Below are positions 45,601 through 57,863 of a stretch of DNA of 64,000 bases, piece by piece. The notes beneath the pieces were generated by a model. That model was not told the origin of the DNA. It ran no database searches and saw nothing but the letters and a program-made list of their open reading frames with translations. Location: contig CM038053.1 of assembly GCA_021397845.1 (NCBI GenBank), positions 145,094,541-145,158,540 of the forward strand. The letters run 5' to 3'. The stretch comes from Areca catechu. Taxonomy: Eukaryota > Streptophyta > Magnoliopsida > Arecales > Arecaceae. Positions within the stretch are counted from its first letter, which is position 1. Every line of letters begins with the position of its first letter. The position numbers and the translations under genes are program-made.

Positions 45601-47300
45601 TAAATTCCTAAAGGTCAAAAAGAAGGACTAGGTCTATCATCACTAGACTCATCCTCACAAGAAGAAGAGTCAATCTCTTGAATGCCAGGAGTATGTTTAA
45701 ACTTTGGAAACCTAGGTCTAAGGCCTCTAAGTCTAGTTTTAACAGGAGCGGAAGGCTTAGAAACCCTAGGTCTAGACTTGGTTGGAGGCTCAGAAGAGAT
45801 TAAGATGGTTGTCTACCGCACGGAAGGAGGATCAGGATCAGATAATGCTAGGGTGCTGGTGCTCGAAAGAATCTACATCACAGGAGTGTCCGATATGCTA
45901 GTACTCAGACCCTGAGTACCAATACCAAGTCCAACAGTAGGAGTAGCTGTAGTATGAGTGTCAGTGGAATGCTCAGTCTCTCCTGTGTACAGTCTGTATC
46001 ATGAATATCTGGTCGTGCAGAAGATGGAGGAGGCGCTGATTGGCTGGCAGTACGGATCTACTGAAGAACTGATAATATCTGCTAGAAGCCATCTCGCATC
46101 TCAATCTATAAGGAAACAATCTTAGCATCTGTCTCTTCCCTACCTCTTTACAAGGTAGAAATCTCATCCAAGATAATTTGCCATCTATGATCATCGTAGA
46201 ACTAGAGTGTCTGCACCATCTCTCACAGGTGTCTGAGGTGAAGTAGGTGCTGGCTCAGAGGGTCCAGCCTCATCTGTAGGTCTTTCTACCTCAGTGGCCT
46301 ATGCCTGACCAGTCAGGTCATCCTCATCTGACTCCCTATCAAAATGTGTAGCTGGTAGTCCAGAAGTCTTCTTGATCCAATGCCCATCTACCTTCAGAAA
46401 TCCCATTCTGCTTAAGGACTTAATATTATATCTGTCAGTATGTAGCAAAGGTCTACTCTCCTTACCAGATAAGTCCACCTCGGCATCCTGAAAAAGCAGT
46501 GTAAAAACCATGGCATAAAGAAGACAAGCTCGAGCCCTATGAGCTGCTTCCCGCATCTGGGATATCATGATGTATGGTAAGTTGAGGGCCTCCCCCTCAA
46601 TCAAGCATCTTATAAATACAAGATCCCTCTCACTCATCTAGTCAAATCTTCCGGTTCTAGGTAGAAAAACATGGCTAATAATATTATGAATCAATCTCAT
46701 CTCCAAAGATAGTTGATTAGCCCTAACATGCACAACTCCATAAACATCATTCCTTTCAAAGATTATCCTCAAAGTCTTTTGCTTCTCTTCTAAAACCAAA
46801 AAACTTTACCCTTCCTTGGGAATCTGAAGAATAGAGCTCAGTTTTTGCTCATCTACCAAAATGAATTTTCCTTTAACTGTAGATTCTAGATGAAATGAAC
46901 CAAGGGATAGATTTTCAAAAAATTGCCTCACCAAGGTTGGATAAGTCGGTAGATTCAACATGCAAAATGATTTCCACCCTTGAGCAATAGGCCATTCCCC
47001 TACTCTTAGATATTCTTGTTCTAGGAAATTAAAATCCACACATCTTCCAGAGGTAACTTGCTTGTTACCCATAAGAATGACTTGCCTTGGAGCTTTCGGA
47101 GCATCTTACTATTCTTTGTGTGGCTCTTTAGTGGGATTCAAAATGTCCAATCTTCTCTTTGTTCTTCTTTTCTCTACTACGGTTCGCACAACCCTTTTTT
47201 CTCTCTTCCCTACAGCTTTCTTAGGACCAATTTTGGTTGGATTAAGGGTTAGGAGACGTTTGGTGGAGTTCTTAGAGCTTTTTCTAGGTTTGGAATAGGG
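45601..47300 (-). pseudogene. Third open region of the SIRE element, unknown function
   Basis: Downstream of RNase H on the minus strand, two open pieces belong to one protein: 47072-46806 (VDFNFLEQEYLRVGEWPIAQ, FHLESTVKGKFILVDEQKL) and 46637-46299 (SERDLVFIRCLIEGEALNLP, MREAAHRARACLLYAMVFT). A protein of this kind is common 3' of pol in SIRE elements and is often called envelope-like; the present one has no signal peptide or clear transmembrane helix in the parts I can read, so I do not assign that role. A proline/threonine-rich tail follows towards 45650. It is broken by stops and frameshifts. Confidence 0.6.
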
Positions 47301-47589
47301 AACGGTTGAAGTAGAATAGAAAAGGTCGAAAGAAAATGATTTTGAAACCTAGCGATGTCCTATTTAAAAAGGTTCAGCCTGACTCTCGAGTCGACTCGAT
47401 AGAGCAAAGGAGTGCTCGAGTCGATTGGAGCAAAAATCAAGGTTAAAGCTCAAAAGATTAAAAAATAAAATCTATAGCTAGCTTAGCACTAAAGGAAGTG
47501 GTCATTAGCTCTAAAGTGAATTTTGAAACGTTTAGATAATTTTTCCTTATTTTTGAAAAATTAGGTCAAAAACTCTTAATATGGGTCAC

Positions 47590-48900
47590 ATAGACCTAAT
47601 TCACCTCTAATCTTTTCAAATCTATCTTAGCTAAGAGGTTTGATGAAAATATCAACAAGTTGATCTTCTATAGGCATAAATTCTAATTCAAAACATCGTC
47701 TCTAATGAAATGATGTCTAATTTCAATATGTTCTGTTCTAGAATATTGAATTGAATTTTTAGATAAATTAATAGCACTCGTGTTATCACATTTAATAGGA
47801 ATCTTAGACTGGATAGTACCATAATCTTCTAGCTATTACTTAATCCATAACACTTGTACGCAACAACTCCCCGTAGCCATATATTCTGCCATAGTAGTAG
47901 AAAGTGCTACAGAGTTCTGTTTACGATCGTAAAATCATGTTAACACCTAGAAATTGACAAGTGCCACTTGTGCTCTTTTTATCAATCTTATAGCCACCAT
48001 ATCAGCATCAGAATAACTAATTAACTTCAAAGATGAATGCTTTAAATACCATAATCCTATATTACATGCGCCTTTAAGATATTTGAAAATTCTTTTAACA
48101 AGAATAATATGTGACTCTTTTGGATTTGATTGAAAATGTGCACACATATAAATACTAAATAGAATATCAGGTCTACTGGCGGTTAAATAGAGTAGAGATC
48201 CAATCATACCTTTATATAGTTTTTGATTAACACTTGTACCATTTTCATCTTTATCAAGTCTGCATGCAGGACTCATGGGTATTCCAACTTCTTTGCTTGA
48301 TTCCATGCCAAACTTTGCAAAAATTTTTTTAATATATTTGGCTTGATTGATTAGTATTCCTTCCTTTGATTATTTGATTTGAAGTCCGAGGAAGTAGCTT
48401 AACTCACTCATTAAACTCATTTTGAATTCTCCCTGCATTAACTTTGCAAAATCTTGGCACAAAAATTCATCAGTAGATCCAAATATTATATCATCAATAA
48501 AAATTTGAGCAATCAAAAATCATTGTCTTTCTTTTGAATAAACAAGGTAGTATCAGCACTACCTCTTATAAATTCATTTCCAAGCAAAAACTTGCTTAAT
48601 CTGTCATACTAGGCTCTAGGTGCTTATTTAAGACCATATAAAGCTTTATTCAACTTGAAAACATGATTTGGAAAAGAGTGATCGATAAAACCAGGTGGTT
48701 GTTCATCAAAAACTTCTTCAGATAGAAAACCATTTAAAAAAGCACTCTTTATATCCATTTGAAATAATTTAAAGTTCATAAAACATGTATATGCTAAGAG
48801 TAATCTAATAGATTCTAGCATAGCTACTGGTGCATAAGTCTCATCAAAATCTATTTCTTCTTCTTGATCGTAATCTTGAGCTACCAATCTAGCCTTGTTC
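47590..48900 (-). pseudogene. Reverse transcriptase and RNase H of the SIRE element
   Basis: The RT piece 48887-48624 reads DFDETYAPVAMLESIRLLLA, then MDIKSAFLNGFLSEEVF and KLNKALYGLK, the copia RT signature. The YVDD-containing part (about 48500) is frameshifted. RNase H: 48306-47947 reads IGSLLYLTASRPDILFSIYM, then KRIFKYLKG and LISYSDAD. Decayed NSVALSTTMAEY and NTSAINLSKN follow to about 47760, and the region ends near 47590. The catalytic Asp of the YSDAD motif is kept. It is not functional because of many stops. Confidence 0.85.
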
Positions 48901-49255
48901 CTAATTACGTTACCTTGCTCATCTAGCTTGTTTTTATAAACACATCTAGTACCTATAACAGGGTAGTCATTTGGTCTCTCTATAAGTGTTCAAACATTAT
49001 TTCTCCTAAATTGGTTTAGCCCATCATGCATAGCTAACATCTAATTAGGGTCGGTTATAGCTTCTTCTATAGTGTGTGGTTCTACATAAGATACAAAAGC
49101 AATCAAATCATGTGCATCTCTATGTGAAGCACTAGTTCTAACACCTTGTGATGGATCTCCTATAATAAGTTCTTTAGGATGTGAGTGTACATACCTCCAT
49201 TCTTTAGGTATATCTTCATGATCTTTGCTTATCATTTCTTTATGTTGTTCACTTG

Positions 49256-50533
49256 CTACTTATCTTTGATGGTCATGTCCTTTAGTCCATGTTTAAGTGT
49301 ACCTGCATCATCATCAGCATAATCTTCTTTTCTAGAAGATGTCATGTCAGATTCATTGAAAATAACATAGATTGATTCTTCCACAGTTAAAGTTCTTTTA
49401 TTGAAAACTTGATAGGCTTTACTATTTGTAGAATAACCAAGAAATATAGTCTCATCGGATTTTGTATCAAACTTACCAAGATTATCTTTACCATTATTGA
49501 GTACAAAACATTTGCAACCAAAAATAAGAAAATAATTTATGTTTGGCCTTCTATTGTTCCATAGTTCATAGAGGGTTTTCCTTATAATAGGTCTAATCAA
49601 AACCTTATTTAAAATATAGCAAGTGGTATTTACAGCTTCTGTCCAAAAGTATTTTGGAAGATTTCCTTCACAAAACATTGTTCTAGGCATTTCTTCCAAA
49701 GTTCTATTCTTTCTCTCTACAACATCATTTTGTTGTGATATTCTAGGAGTGGAGAAGTTGTGATCAATACCGTGCTTTATGCAAAAGTGATCAAAATATT
49801 GATTTTCAAATTCCGTACCATGATCACTATGAATAGAAATAACAGAAAGATTTTTTAAGTTTAAAACTCTTTTGTAAAACTTTTTGAATACTTTAAAAGT
49901 CTTATCTTTGTGTGCAATGAATAAAACCCAAGTGTATCTTGAAAAATCATTTACTATCACAAGACCATACTTCATACCACCTAGGCTTGTTGTCCTAGTA
50001 GGTCCAAATAAATCTATGTGAAGTAGCTCTAAAGGTCTAATGGTAGAAACAAAATTTTTGGATTTAAAACTCTCTATCACTTGCTTTCCTAACTGACATG
50101 CATCACAGATATAATCAAAATTTACTCTAAACTTTGGCAAAACTTTAACCAAATCTTTCGATATAAGTTTTGCAATAGTATCCATACTAGCATGTCCAAG
50201 TCGTCTATGCCATAGTAGACTTGATTCCTTACTCTTATCATTCACTGCCACAAGACTTGTATTGCTTGACATAGCTAGATCATTAAGATCTACTACATAA
50301 ATATTACCAAGTCTATGTCCAATGAACTTTGTGCTAGAGTCTAGAGGATCAACTACTATACACATTGAAGACTTGAAGAAAACATTAAAACCAATATCAT
50401 AAAGTTGACTGATGCTTAAAAGATTATGCTTTAATTTCTCTACAAGAAGTACATTCTCAATAAAAGTAGGAGTAATTTTAATTTTACCAATATCGATTAT
50501 CCTTCCTTTGCGGTTATCACCAAAGGTTTCCAT
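49256..50533 (-). pseudogene. Integrase of the SIRE element (open, 425 codons)
   Basis: The longest open frame of the window. It begins within the protease/pre-integrase region (ENVLLVEKLKHNLLSISQLY), then HHCC zinc finger LWHRRLGHASMDTIAKLI ... CDACQLGK, then the core: LLHIDLFGPTRTTSLGG (Asp), SIHSDHGTEFENQYFDHFC (Asp) and QQNDVVERKNRTLEEMPRTM (Glu). The DDE triad is present. The conserved NGVVERKNR has Asp-for-Gly, and the C-terminal KFDTKSDETIFLGYSTNSKA is normal. The ATG at 50533 is internal to the ancestral polyprotein; the protease upstream is degraded. This enzyme would insert cDNA into the chromosome. Confidence 0.9.
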
Positions 50534-50559
50534 GCCACCATCTTTTTATTTCAGGGTGA

Positions 50560-52413
50560 AGAATTGATCTATATCACCTATCATATGTCTTGAACAACCA
50601 CTATCAAGGTACCATTTTTCTTTGCATTCATGGTTGCAAGACATCCCTCAAAAACAATCAAGTAATGGATTTAGGTACCCAAGCTCTCTTGGATCCTTGT
50701 AAGTTAGTAGGATTGATTCCTTTTGGAACCTAAATTTTCTTAATTTTCTTTTTGCCATTATATTTTAAATGACAATCAAATGCTTAATAACCAATGTTAT
50801 TGCATGCATAACAAACAATTCTTGACTTTGAATAAAAAGCATGTGATGCAAACTTAGATCTATATTGCTTTGATGTAATGAACTTAGGAGCATAAGAAGT
50901 GGATGCAGAAAAATTAATTGAATTTGAGTTTTCATAGCTAATTCCAAACTTGTTACTAGAATCTCTTTGACTTTTTAAAATCAATTTAAGTTTGTTAGAG
51001 CTTAAAGTTAATTTTTCAACCAATGGCTTAAGCTTTTGAACTTCCTTTTGCAAGTCAGTATTTTCATTTTGCAAAGTTTTATTCTTTTCAAGAAGTTCTT
51101 CCTTTTCAAATTGAATAGCTTTAAGTCTTTCACAAGTCATACTTAATTCTCTTTATAAAATCTTATTTCTTTCACCAACTTCTTTTTTATCTTTTTCGAA
51201 AGTATCACAATTATTTTTTAAACTCTTCATTTTTAAACCAACCTTTATGTATTCAATTAACAGTTCACAAAAGGCATTATGCAGCTCATCATAAGTAAAA
51301 TCTAAATTAGATTTAGAAGTTGTTACCTCATCCTCCAAACCCATAAGGCAAATTTGAGCAGTCTTTGTTGTTTCTTCTTCTTCTTCTGTTGATGTAGATT
51401 CATCAGTATCGCTCCATGCCGCAAGAATTGCCTTCTTTTTCATCCTCTTAAATAGCTTTTTCTTGGCTTCTGGACAGTCATAACGTATGTGTCCCGGTTT
51501 CTTGCACTCATAATAAATTGGAATTTGATCTTTGTCCTTGTCATTTTCTTTATCTTTTTCTCTTTCCTTTCCAAATTTTTCTCTTCTAAATTGCTTTCTC
51601 CACCTGTTTGTTCTTCTTTTGCCCATAAACTTTTTGAACTTTCTCATTACTAGGGCGATTTCATCATTCTCCAGATCATCATCATCAGATATATCTGAAT
51701 CTTCATCTTTGTCCTCTTCTGTTGCTTTAAAAGCAATGGCCTTCTTCTGTTCTTTGCTGCATGGTTAGCTCATGAGTAATCAATAATCCAGCCAGCTCAT
51801 CCAATGGTAATGTGTTTAAGTCTTTTGCCTCTTGAATAGCTGTAAATTTTGCTTCCCAATTCTCTGGCAAAGATCTCTAGACTTTTTGTTCTAGGTCAGC
51901 ACTAGTATAAATTCTGCCAAGATTCTTAAGACCATTTATGATATCAGCAAAGCAAGAAAATATAGCAGATATAGTTTCATTAGGCTCCATTTTAAATAAT
52001 TCATAATTATGCACAAAAAGGTTAATCTTAGAAGTCTTTACTTGTGATGTGCCTTCGTGTGTGATTTCGAGCTTATCCCAAATTTCTTTAATAGAATTAT
52101 ATGTAGAAATTCTATTAAACTTATTTAGATCCAAGGCACAATAAAGTACATTCATTGCCTTGGCATTTAACTCGACCTTTTTCATGTCATTCTCGTCCCA
52201 TTCCTCTTCAGGTTTAGGAACCTTAATATCATTAATTCTAATAGTGGATATGTGAGGTCCTTTTTGAATTATCTTCCATAATTGAAAGTCTATGGCTTGA
52301 ATGTATATCTTCATCCTAGCCTTCCAATATGTGTTGTTGATTCCGGTGAAAGGTGGAGGTCGGTTTGTAGATTGACCTTCAGCCAAAGAAGTGCTCATGA
52401 GATGTGCCATCAA
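50560..52413 (-). pseudogene. gag of the SIRE element
   Basis: The frame opens at 52413 (or the Met three codons later) with MAHLMSTSLAEGQSTNRPPP then FTGINNTYWKARMKIYIQAI, the UBN2/copia Gag N-terminus, open to 51877. Then 51647-51153 is rich in Lys/Arg/Glu/Asp and carries the zinc knuckle YYECKKPGHIRYDC, whose first Cys is replaced by Tyr. 51140-50784 contains a leucine-heptad coiled coil and a second damaged knuckle CYACNNIGY-stop-AFDC. The region 50560-50780 leads into the degraded protease. Two stops separate the blocks. Confidence 0.85.
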
Positions 52414-52441
52414 TTATTACTCTAAGAAATTTTCAGATTTT

Positions 52442-52453
52442 GCTCTAATACCA
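52442..52453 (-). promoter_or_regulatory. Primer-binding site, SIRE element
   Basis: The minus strand reads TGGTATTAGAGC, one base different from the initiator tRNA-Met complement, 2 bp after the LTR end. Confidence 0.8.
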
Positions 52454-52455
52454 CT

Positions 52456-53987
52456 TGTTGCCTACGTGGCTTCCCAAGAGGGGGGTGAATTGGGATTATA
52501 AAATTTTAGCAAGAATGTGCAATTTAAAATCCTTTTGGTGTTGTGATGAATTATGCAATGTAGAAGCAAGTGAATAATTAAGAAAGTCTAACAAGCACAA
52601 TCACAAACACAAGAAATTTAAAGTGGTTCGGAGCAACTCGCTCCTACGTCCACTACCCAAGCACCACTTCGGATTTCCACTATATCCCTCACATGAAATA
52701 CGGTCAGATTATTTTAACAGGCTCACAATCTAAACCATTACACCTTGATTTTACCGGGATCACCAAAGAAACCCACACTTGGTTTTAACACAAGCTAACC
52801 AAGAACCAAACTCCCTTTGGCTTTTAGAACCGGGCTCACCAAAGAAACCCAAACTTAGGTTTTAATAGGCTCACCTAAAAGCCTTTAACACTCTCAAGAT
52901 ACAGCCCCTTGCTGCTCTTAGAAAGAAAACAAGATATATCAAATGTAAATTATAACTTTACAACAAATCAAATTTGTTTGAGTGTTGCCGATGAAGATCA
53001 AATTGAAGCCTAGCTTTGAATGCTCTTTAATGCTCTTCAAGCTACTTCTTTACTTTCTCAAAAGGTTGGATTCAAGGATGAAGATCAGTTGGTGAAGCTT
53101 TGAATCCTTTCTTGAATGCTCTCTTGAAGTTGATTGGTAAAAGACTTGAAATTAACTTGAATAATCAATGAATAATCTATCAATCATTGTTTAAACCATC
53201 ATAAATACTCCCTTTCATAGTCTTCAATCAAAACTAGCCATTGTAGGGCCTAGGAAATTAAAATAGAGGCATTAGAAGACTTTTGGAGTTCAAAAATTTG
53301 ATTCAGGAACTAGCCGTTAGACTGCCAAAACCCGTCACTCGAGTTGGCCGAGGAACCATGAGTTGGCTCAAAGTCTCAATCAGTGGAAAAATAAACTCTG
53401 CAGGAGTCGACTCTTCAAAGCCAAATCAGCTCGAAGTCTCAGTCACCAACAACACAAACTCTAGACGAGTCGATTCTTTTGGGCTTGAGTCGGCTCGAAG
53501 TCTCAGTTATCAAAAACAAAAGTTCTTTATCGAGTCAGCTCTTAAGGCTCGAGTCGGCTCGAACTTCTGAAAGTCTGAAATTTTTTATGCCATGCCAGAA
53601 TAGGAGTCAGCTCTTGGTCCATGAGTTGGCTCTCACAAAAATTCTTTTTATGCTTCAAATTTCTCCCAACTTTTTCAAATCAAGATTCCAACAAGAGCAA
53701 GTCTTCCAAAAAGCTTCAAAGAGCCTGCCAAACATGACTAACCTACTTGCACTCATTTTTACTAGTTTAGAGCCCTTTTTACAAGATTATAAGGATAAAA
53801 AATTAGGGCTTTACAACTTGAAGTGTACATGAGTTCATACAATGTTGGAATACTTTTCAATTAATTAGAAAATCAATTGAAATAAAGATAAGTACATCAT
53901 GTAAAACTTCTTGAGTAATTGAAAGAATTAGTAATGCATACATGCTCCAATATTTTGTAATCATCAAAATTATTCCAAGGGTCAACA
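52456..53987 (-). repeat. 5' LTR of the SIRE element
   Basis: 1,532 bp, plus-strand edges TGTTGCCTACGTGGC and AGGGTCAACA. It includes the segment 52585-52620 (CTAACAAGCACAATCACAAAC) that is absent in the 3' copy. The GAGTCGGCTC-type words are at 53335-53640. Confidence 0.9.
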
Positions 53988-54808
53988 GATACCATGCTGA
54001 AATAGTTCAGCATGGAAAATTCCAAGAAAGGCTATCTTCCGATAGGCTATGGAATTACTCTCTTCAAAAAGGATTGTGCTTCAACTCCTGAGGAGAGAGG
54101 TCATATGAGTAGGTCCCATATACTTCGTTTGTGGGATCCATAATGTATGCAATGACATGTACTAGACCATATGTGGCATGCTCGCTAGGAGTAGTGAGCA
54201 GATACCAGTTTGACCCAAGTGAAGTGCATTGGAAGGTGGTGAAAACCATCCTAAAGTATTTGAGAAATACTAAAGACCAATGGCTTGTCTATGGAGAGCC
54301 TGACTTAAAACTTGTCGGTTATACCGATTCAAGTTTTTAGTCGGATAGAGATGATAGAAAAAGTGTGTCAAGCTTTATATTTTCCTAAATGGAGGAACCA
54401 TCTATTGGCAAAGTTCCAAGCAACACACAGTGGTGGACTCAGTTTGCAAAGCAGAGTACATTGTAGCATTAGATGCAGCGAAGGAAGCTGTGTGGTTATG
54501 AAAGTTCCTAAGTGAGCTGAGAGTGGCACCTCCCTCGAATGGCCATGTTCTAGTATTTTGTGATAGCACTAGAGCTATAGCTCAAGCCAAGGAGCCAAGG
54601 TCCCATTAGCACACCAAGCTCATTCTACGCCATTACCACCTCATGCGAGAGATTGTGGCATGAGAGGACATCGACCTTCAGAAGATCGATGGAAAGGAAA
54701 ATCTGGCTGACCCTTTCACAAAAGCTGTCAGAATTCAAGAGTTTAAAGATTGTAATTGGAAAATGGGAATGTGATTCTATACTGATTGGCTTTAGTCCAA
54801 GTGGGAGT
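53988..54808 (+). pseudogene. RT C-terminus and RNase H of copia A (after SIRE)
   Basis: Continues the polyprotein interrupted at 43442. It reads VGSIMYAMTCTRPYVACSLG then SRYQFDPSEVHWKVVKTILK, YLRNTKDQWLVYGEPDLKLV and GYTDSSF, the copia RNase H with its catalytic Asp. The remainder (54340-54720) is frameshifted but still shows the AKQ/EY and CDST region (FCDSTRAIAQA-like) and the end IDLQKIDGKENLADPFTKA-like. The purine stretch CCAAGTGGGAGT (54797-54808) is the PPT. Confidence 0.85.
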
Positions 54809-56863
54809 TGTTTGGAATTGTGTCCCAAAGTCAATCGTCTAAGCTGTAGACAGTTATGCTATTTATATATTAGATATGAATTTTGATATAAATAAAAGTT
54901 ATCTTTTGTTAGTTCATCACAGGTGCATTTTTTTTAATATGAACTCTTATGTGATGAAGTCCTTAGAACTTCCTTGTACTCAATATAGAGAGGATATATC
55001 GAGTAGTTCTTAAATTGTTCATGATCAAATGATGCAATGTTATAGGATGACTATGTGTCAAGTATAGATTATTGTATGTCATATACGTTGGTTATCCTCT
55101 TAACCAAGGAATGTGGAGACATTGGTACGAAATGCAAGTGGAGTGTATGACATTTCACTAAATGTGACCTACCTAATGGAACTCCCTTTTCTGTCAAAGC
55201 ATTGTTCATGAAGGGATATGGATATATGTATCCCTCAAACCAGAGATCACCATAGTAGCTTGTAAGCAACTCACTGTGCTTTAGCACCGGACTCCCCAAA
55301 TTTATAATTTAGTCTTGAAATGATGCTGGGTATAGTCAAGTACTTATGGAGCAATGGTAGGATCAAGATGGGATTGAACTCTTCGAATTGATTGGAGTGA
55401 ATGACTCATTGATGTTTCAATATAGCAAAACCTTGGCCAGGGTAGTTCGAGTGAAGTGTCACTGAACTTGCAAAATTAAGACATATGTTTGGATGAGCTA
55501 ATCTAGGGTTAGCAGTCTAACCCTATATCATCTAGAGAATTAAGTGGTCAAAGGGATGAATTGTATAGTAACCATATGCCAGAGGTTTTTGATGGTTACT
55601 CTGCAACTTCGACCTATCCAAACATCGGGTGTCATTGTTAGATGGCGACTTTGATTGGTACTGAAATTGTTCTAGTGCTATCAGCTTAGTGTTCGAACCT
55701 ATGGGGTCACATGCCATAGAGGTAACTACTTGACCTAATAGTCGATTGATGATTGGGAATCATCTAGGTGTCAAAATTTTATAAGATGAAATTTTACCTA
55801 TGTGTCAACACAAGGACTTATCTCATGAGTTGACACTTGGCTTCACAAAAGTTATGAGATTATTCTTATCAATTCTTAATGATGTCTTGGAGGTCTAATG
55901 TACATTATGATTGCTCCTAAACTCAATTTGATTGAGTTGCAAATTTACTAGCTCGAATCAAATCGGATTTGATTCGGACTAGTTTTGGGTCAACTCGGGT
56001 TGAATCAAAATTGGTGCACCTTCTCCATTTGAGTTGAAAATTGGATTTTAAACTCAAACATCATTTAATTTCAAATTATCAGCTTAATTTTTGAATTTAA
56101 CCTGATATTTGAAATTAGTGGTTGGATAATTGCTCTCCTTAACTCCCTCCCCACTAATTTTTCCCATAACTCTCACCCACCTTCCTCACTCTCTCCTATA
56201 AGATAGGGGTTGTTTTAGGACATGGGAGAATGCAGGAAATGAAAGGTTTTTGATAGCAAAAGCCTTGCAAAAATTAAGAGAAAAAGGACAGAAAGGTAGA
56301 GTGGTTTACTACCAAAAGTTGGGAGGAGAGATCTAAGAGTATTGGGTGTGTGATTGCCTAGTGCTCTCGGCTGGAAAGAAAGTCTGGGAAGGGTTGTTTC
56401 TAAAGTGTTTCCCACCTCCATTGTGTTCTTCAGCAGCATGAGGAGTCTTGACATTTGAGGAAAAAGAATCGGCTACTAAAGAGTTTCTAGAGCTAGCACT
56501 TTGGAAAATGCTGGTCAAGCAAGTCCCTGGTATGAACCACCCATGGAGGCCAGACGATTGTGTGGCTGATAGAGCTTCATCCACCTCTTTTGTTGGTGAT
56601 TTGAGAGCATCATCCATTCCATCTTCCACTGATGCAAGGAGTTGCTTTGCCTCTTCAAAAGTGTGCATCAAACGGTTTGATATGGTAGGTTCATGTTTTA
56701 TATTATACATTGCTGTTCATGTCATATTATATTGGTAGGCTATGTAGAAAGAAGTTTCTATATCATGTTTAGATTAAAATAGTTTAATCTTTACTCTTCC
56801 ACTGCAATGCATGTTAAAAAGGTTTTAAAATACATATCTTTTGCCTGCTTATGGTTCCCTTCA
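54809..56863 (+). repeat. 3' LTR of copia A
   Basis: TGTTTGGAATTGTGTCCC ... GGTTCCCTTCA, 2,055 bp. It is related to the copia C LTR (10679-12642), which is inverted in the window. It includes TTATCCTCTTAACCAAG (complement CTTGGTTAAGAGGACAACC at 12342). No 5' partner of this LTR exists upstream of copia A. Confidence 0.85.
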
Positions 56864-57194
56864 TCAGGATCCGCTTGGCTGCAAGTGAGGAGTACTGTTT
56901 GGTTAAAGCCCTCAAGCGATCAGTACCCATATGGCTCTAAGTGATCGAGTAGCACTTGGTTAGAGCCCATAATCGATTAACACCCATGTGTCTCTAACTG
57001 GTCGAGAAGTACTCGGTTAGAGCCTTTAAGTGATCAATGCCCAAATAGCTCTAAGTGATCGAGTAGTGCTCAACCAGAGCCCTTAGGTAATCGGTGCCTA
57101 CCTAGCTCCAAGTGACCAAGTAGTGCTTGATCAGAACTCTAAGGTGATCAATTTTTGTAAGGCTCTAAGTGACCGAGTAGCGCTTGATCAAAGC
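56864..57194 (+). repeat. Orphan tandem repeats (about 60-bp unit)
   Basis: Five degenerate copies of a unit of about 60 bp with GGCTCTAAGTGATCGAGTAG, then C(A/G)CTTGGTTAGAGCCC and (G)ATC(A)(A/G)T(A/G)CCCA. It lies between the copia A LTR and an LTR fragment starting TGATAAGTGC. It is unrelated in sequence to the Tat array at 32160 but could be the 3' tandem array of another, mostly lost, gypsy element. Confidence 0.8.
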
Positions 57195-57863
57195 TGATAA
57201 GTGCATAAATCTAACCATAAAAGTATTAATTTATAGATCAAGTTATCTTTATTTTTTAGAATTGATGCTTTTCTTGTATTTTATAGGAAAGAGGTGTACT
57301 ATAATAAAGAGCCTAAACTACATGCCTAAAGGATACAAATTAGAGTCGAAATAGTAAACAATTGGAGCCCAACACCTATCTTAAAGGTGGCCTAGAAAAA
57401 TGTCGACATGCTATCGATCTTATTTGGACCAGCAGCTTGGTCCATAAGATGCCTTCATGTGGTCTACCAATAAATTTGATGGAGAGTTAGGACTAGATTC
57501 ATCAATGAATTTGAAGGCAGTTTGCATCTAGATTCATCAATGAATTGGGAAGGCAATTATGGCTAGATTCATATAAAATTTACATTTTTTCATTTTTTTG
57601 GTCCCACATTAGAAAAATGTAAACAATCCTTCTCCTCTAACACTTATAAAAGGCCTGTATACATCATTAAAAAGGCACTTTCCACTTTCTTCCACCCTTC
57701 AACATACAAAAAGAGTGAGCTAAGAAAAAGAGCCTTTGTTAGGTTCTAATTTTTTATTTTTTTGTTAAAGCTCCAAGTTTTGTTGATGGCTTAGGAGTTA
57801 AGATTTTTTTTTTGTATCAAGAATTTTATTTATCAATAAAATTATTTCTTTTTCTTCAATTTG
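57195..57863 (+). repeat. LTR fragment, TGATAAGTGC type
   Basis: Starts TGATAAGTGCATAAATC and has a TATA-like CTTATAAAAGGCC near 57643-57655. It is cut at 57863 by the LTR of chromovirus D. TAGATTCATCAATGAATT occurs twice (57490-57510 and 57532-57550). I cannot assign the family beyond a likely gypsy LTR. Confidence 0.5.

Larger units (their letters stand above)
43443..53987 (-). mobile_element. SIRE-type Ty1/copia element, full length
   Basis: A 10.5-kb element on the minus strand with LTRs 52456-53987 (5') and 43443-44942 (3'). The LTR start TGTTGACCC(C/T)TGGAAT and the AAAAAGGGAGAGAT polypurine tract are typical of the SIRE/Maximus lineage. It is inserted in the RT gene of copia A, with flanking GATAT (43438-43442) and GATAC (53988-53992), a TSD with one mismatch. 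It has gag, pol and an additional open region 3' of pol, as SIRE elements usually have. Confidence 0.9.

Noticed and set aside
45601..47300. Calling the third SIRE region an envelope gene
   Set aside because: The readable parts show no signal peptide or clear transmembrane segment, so only an unknown conserved third region is claimed.
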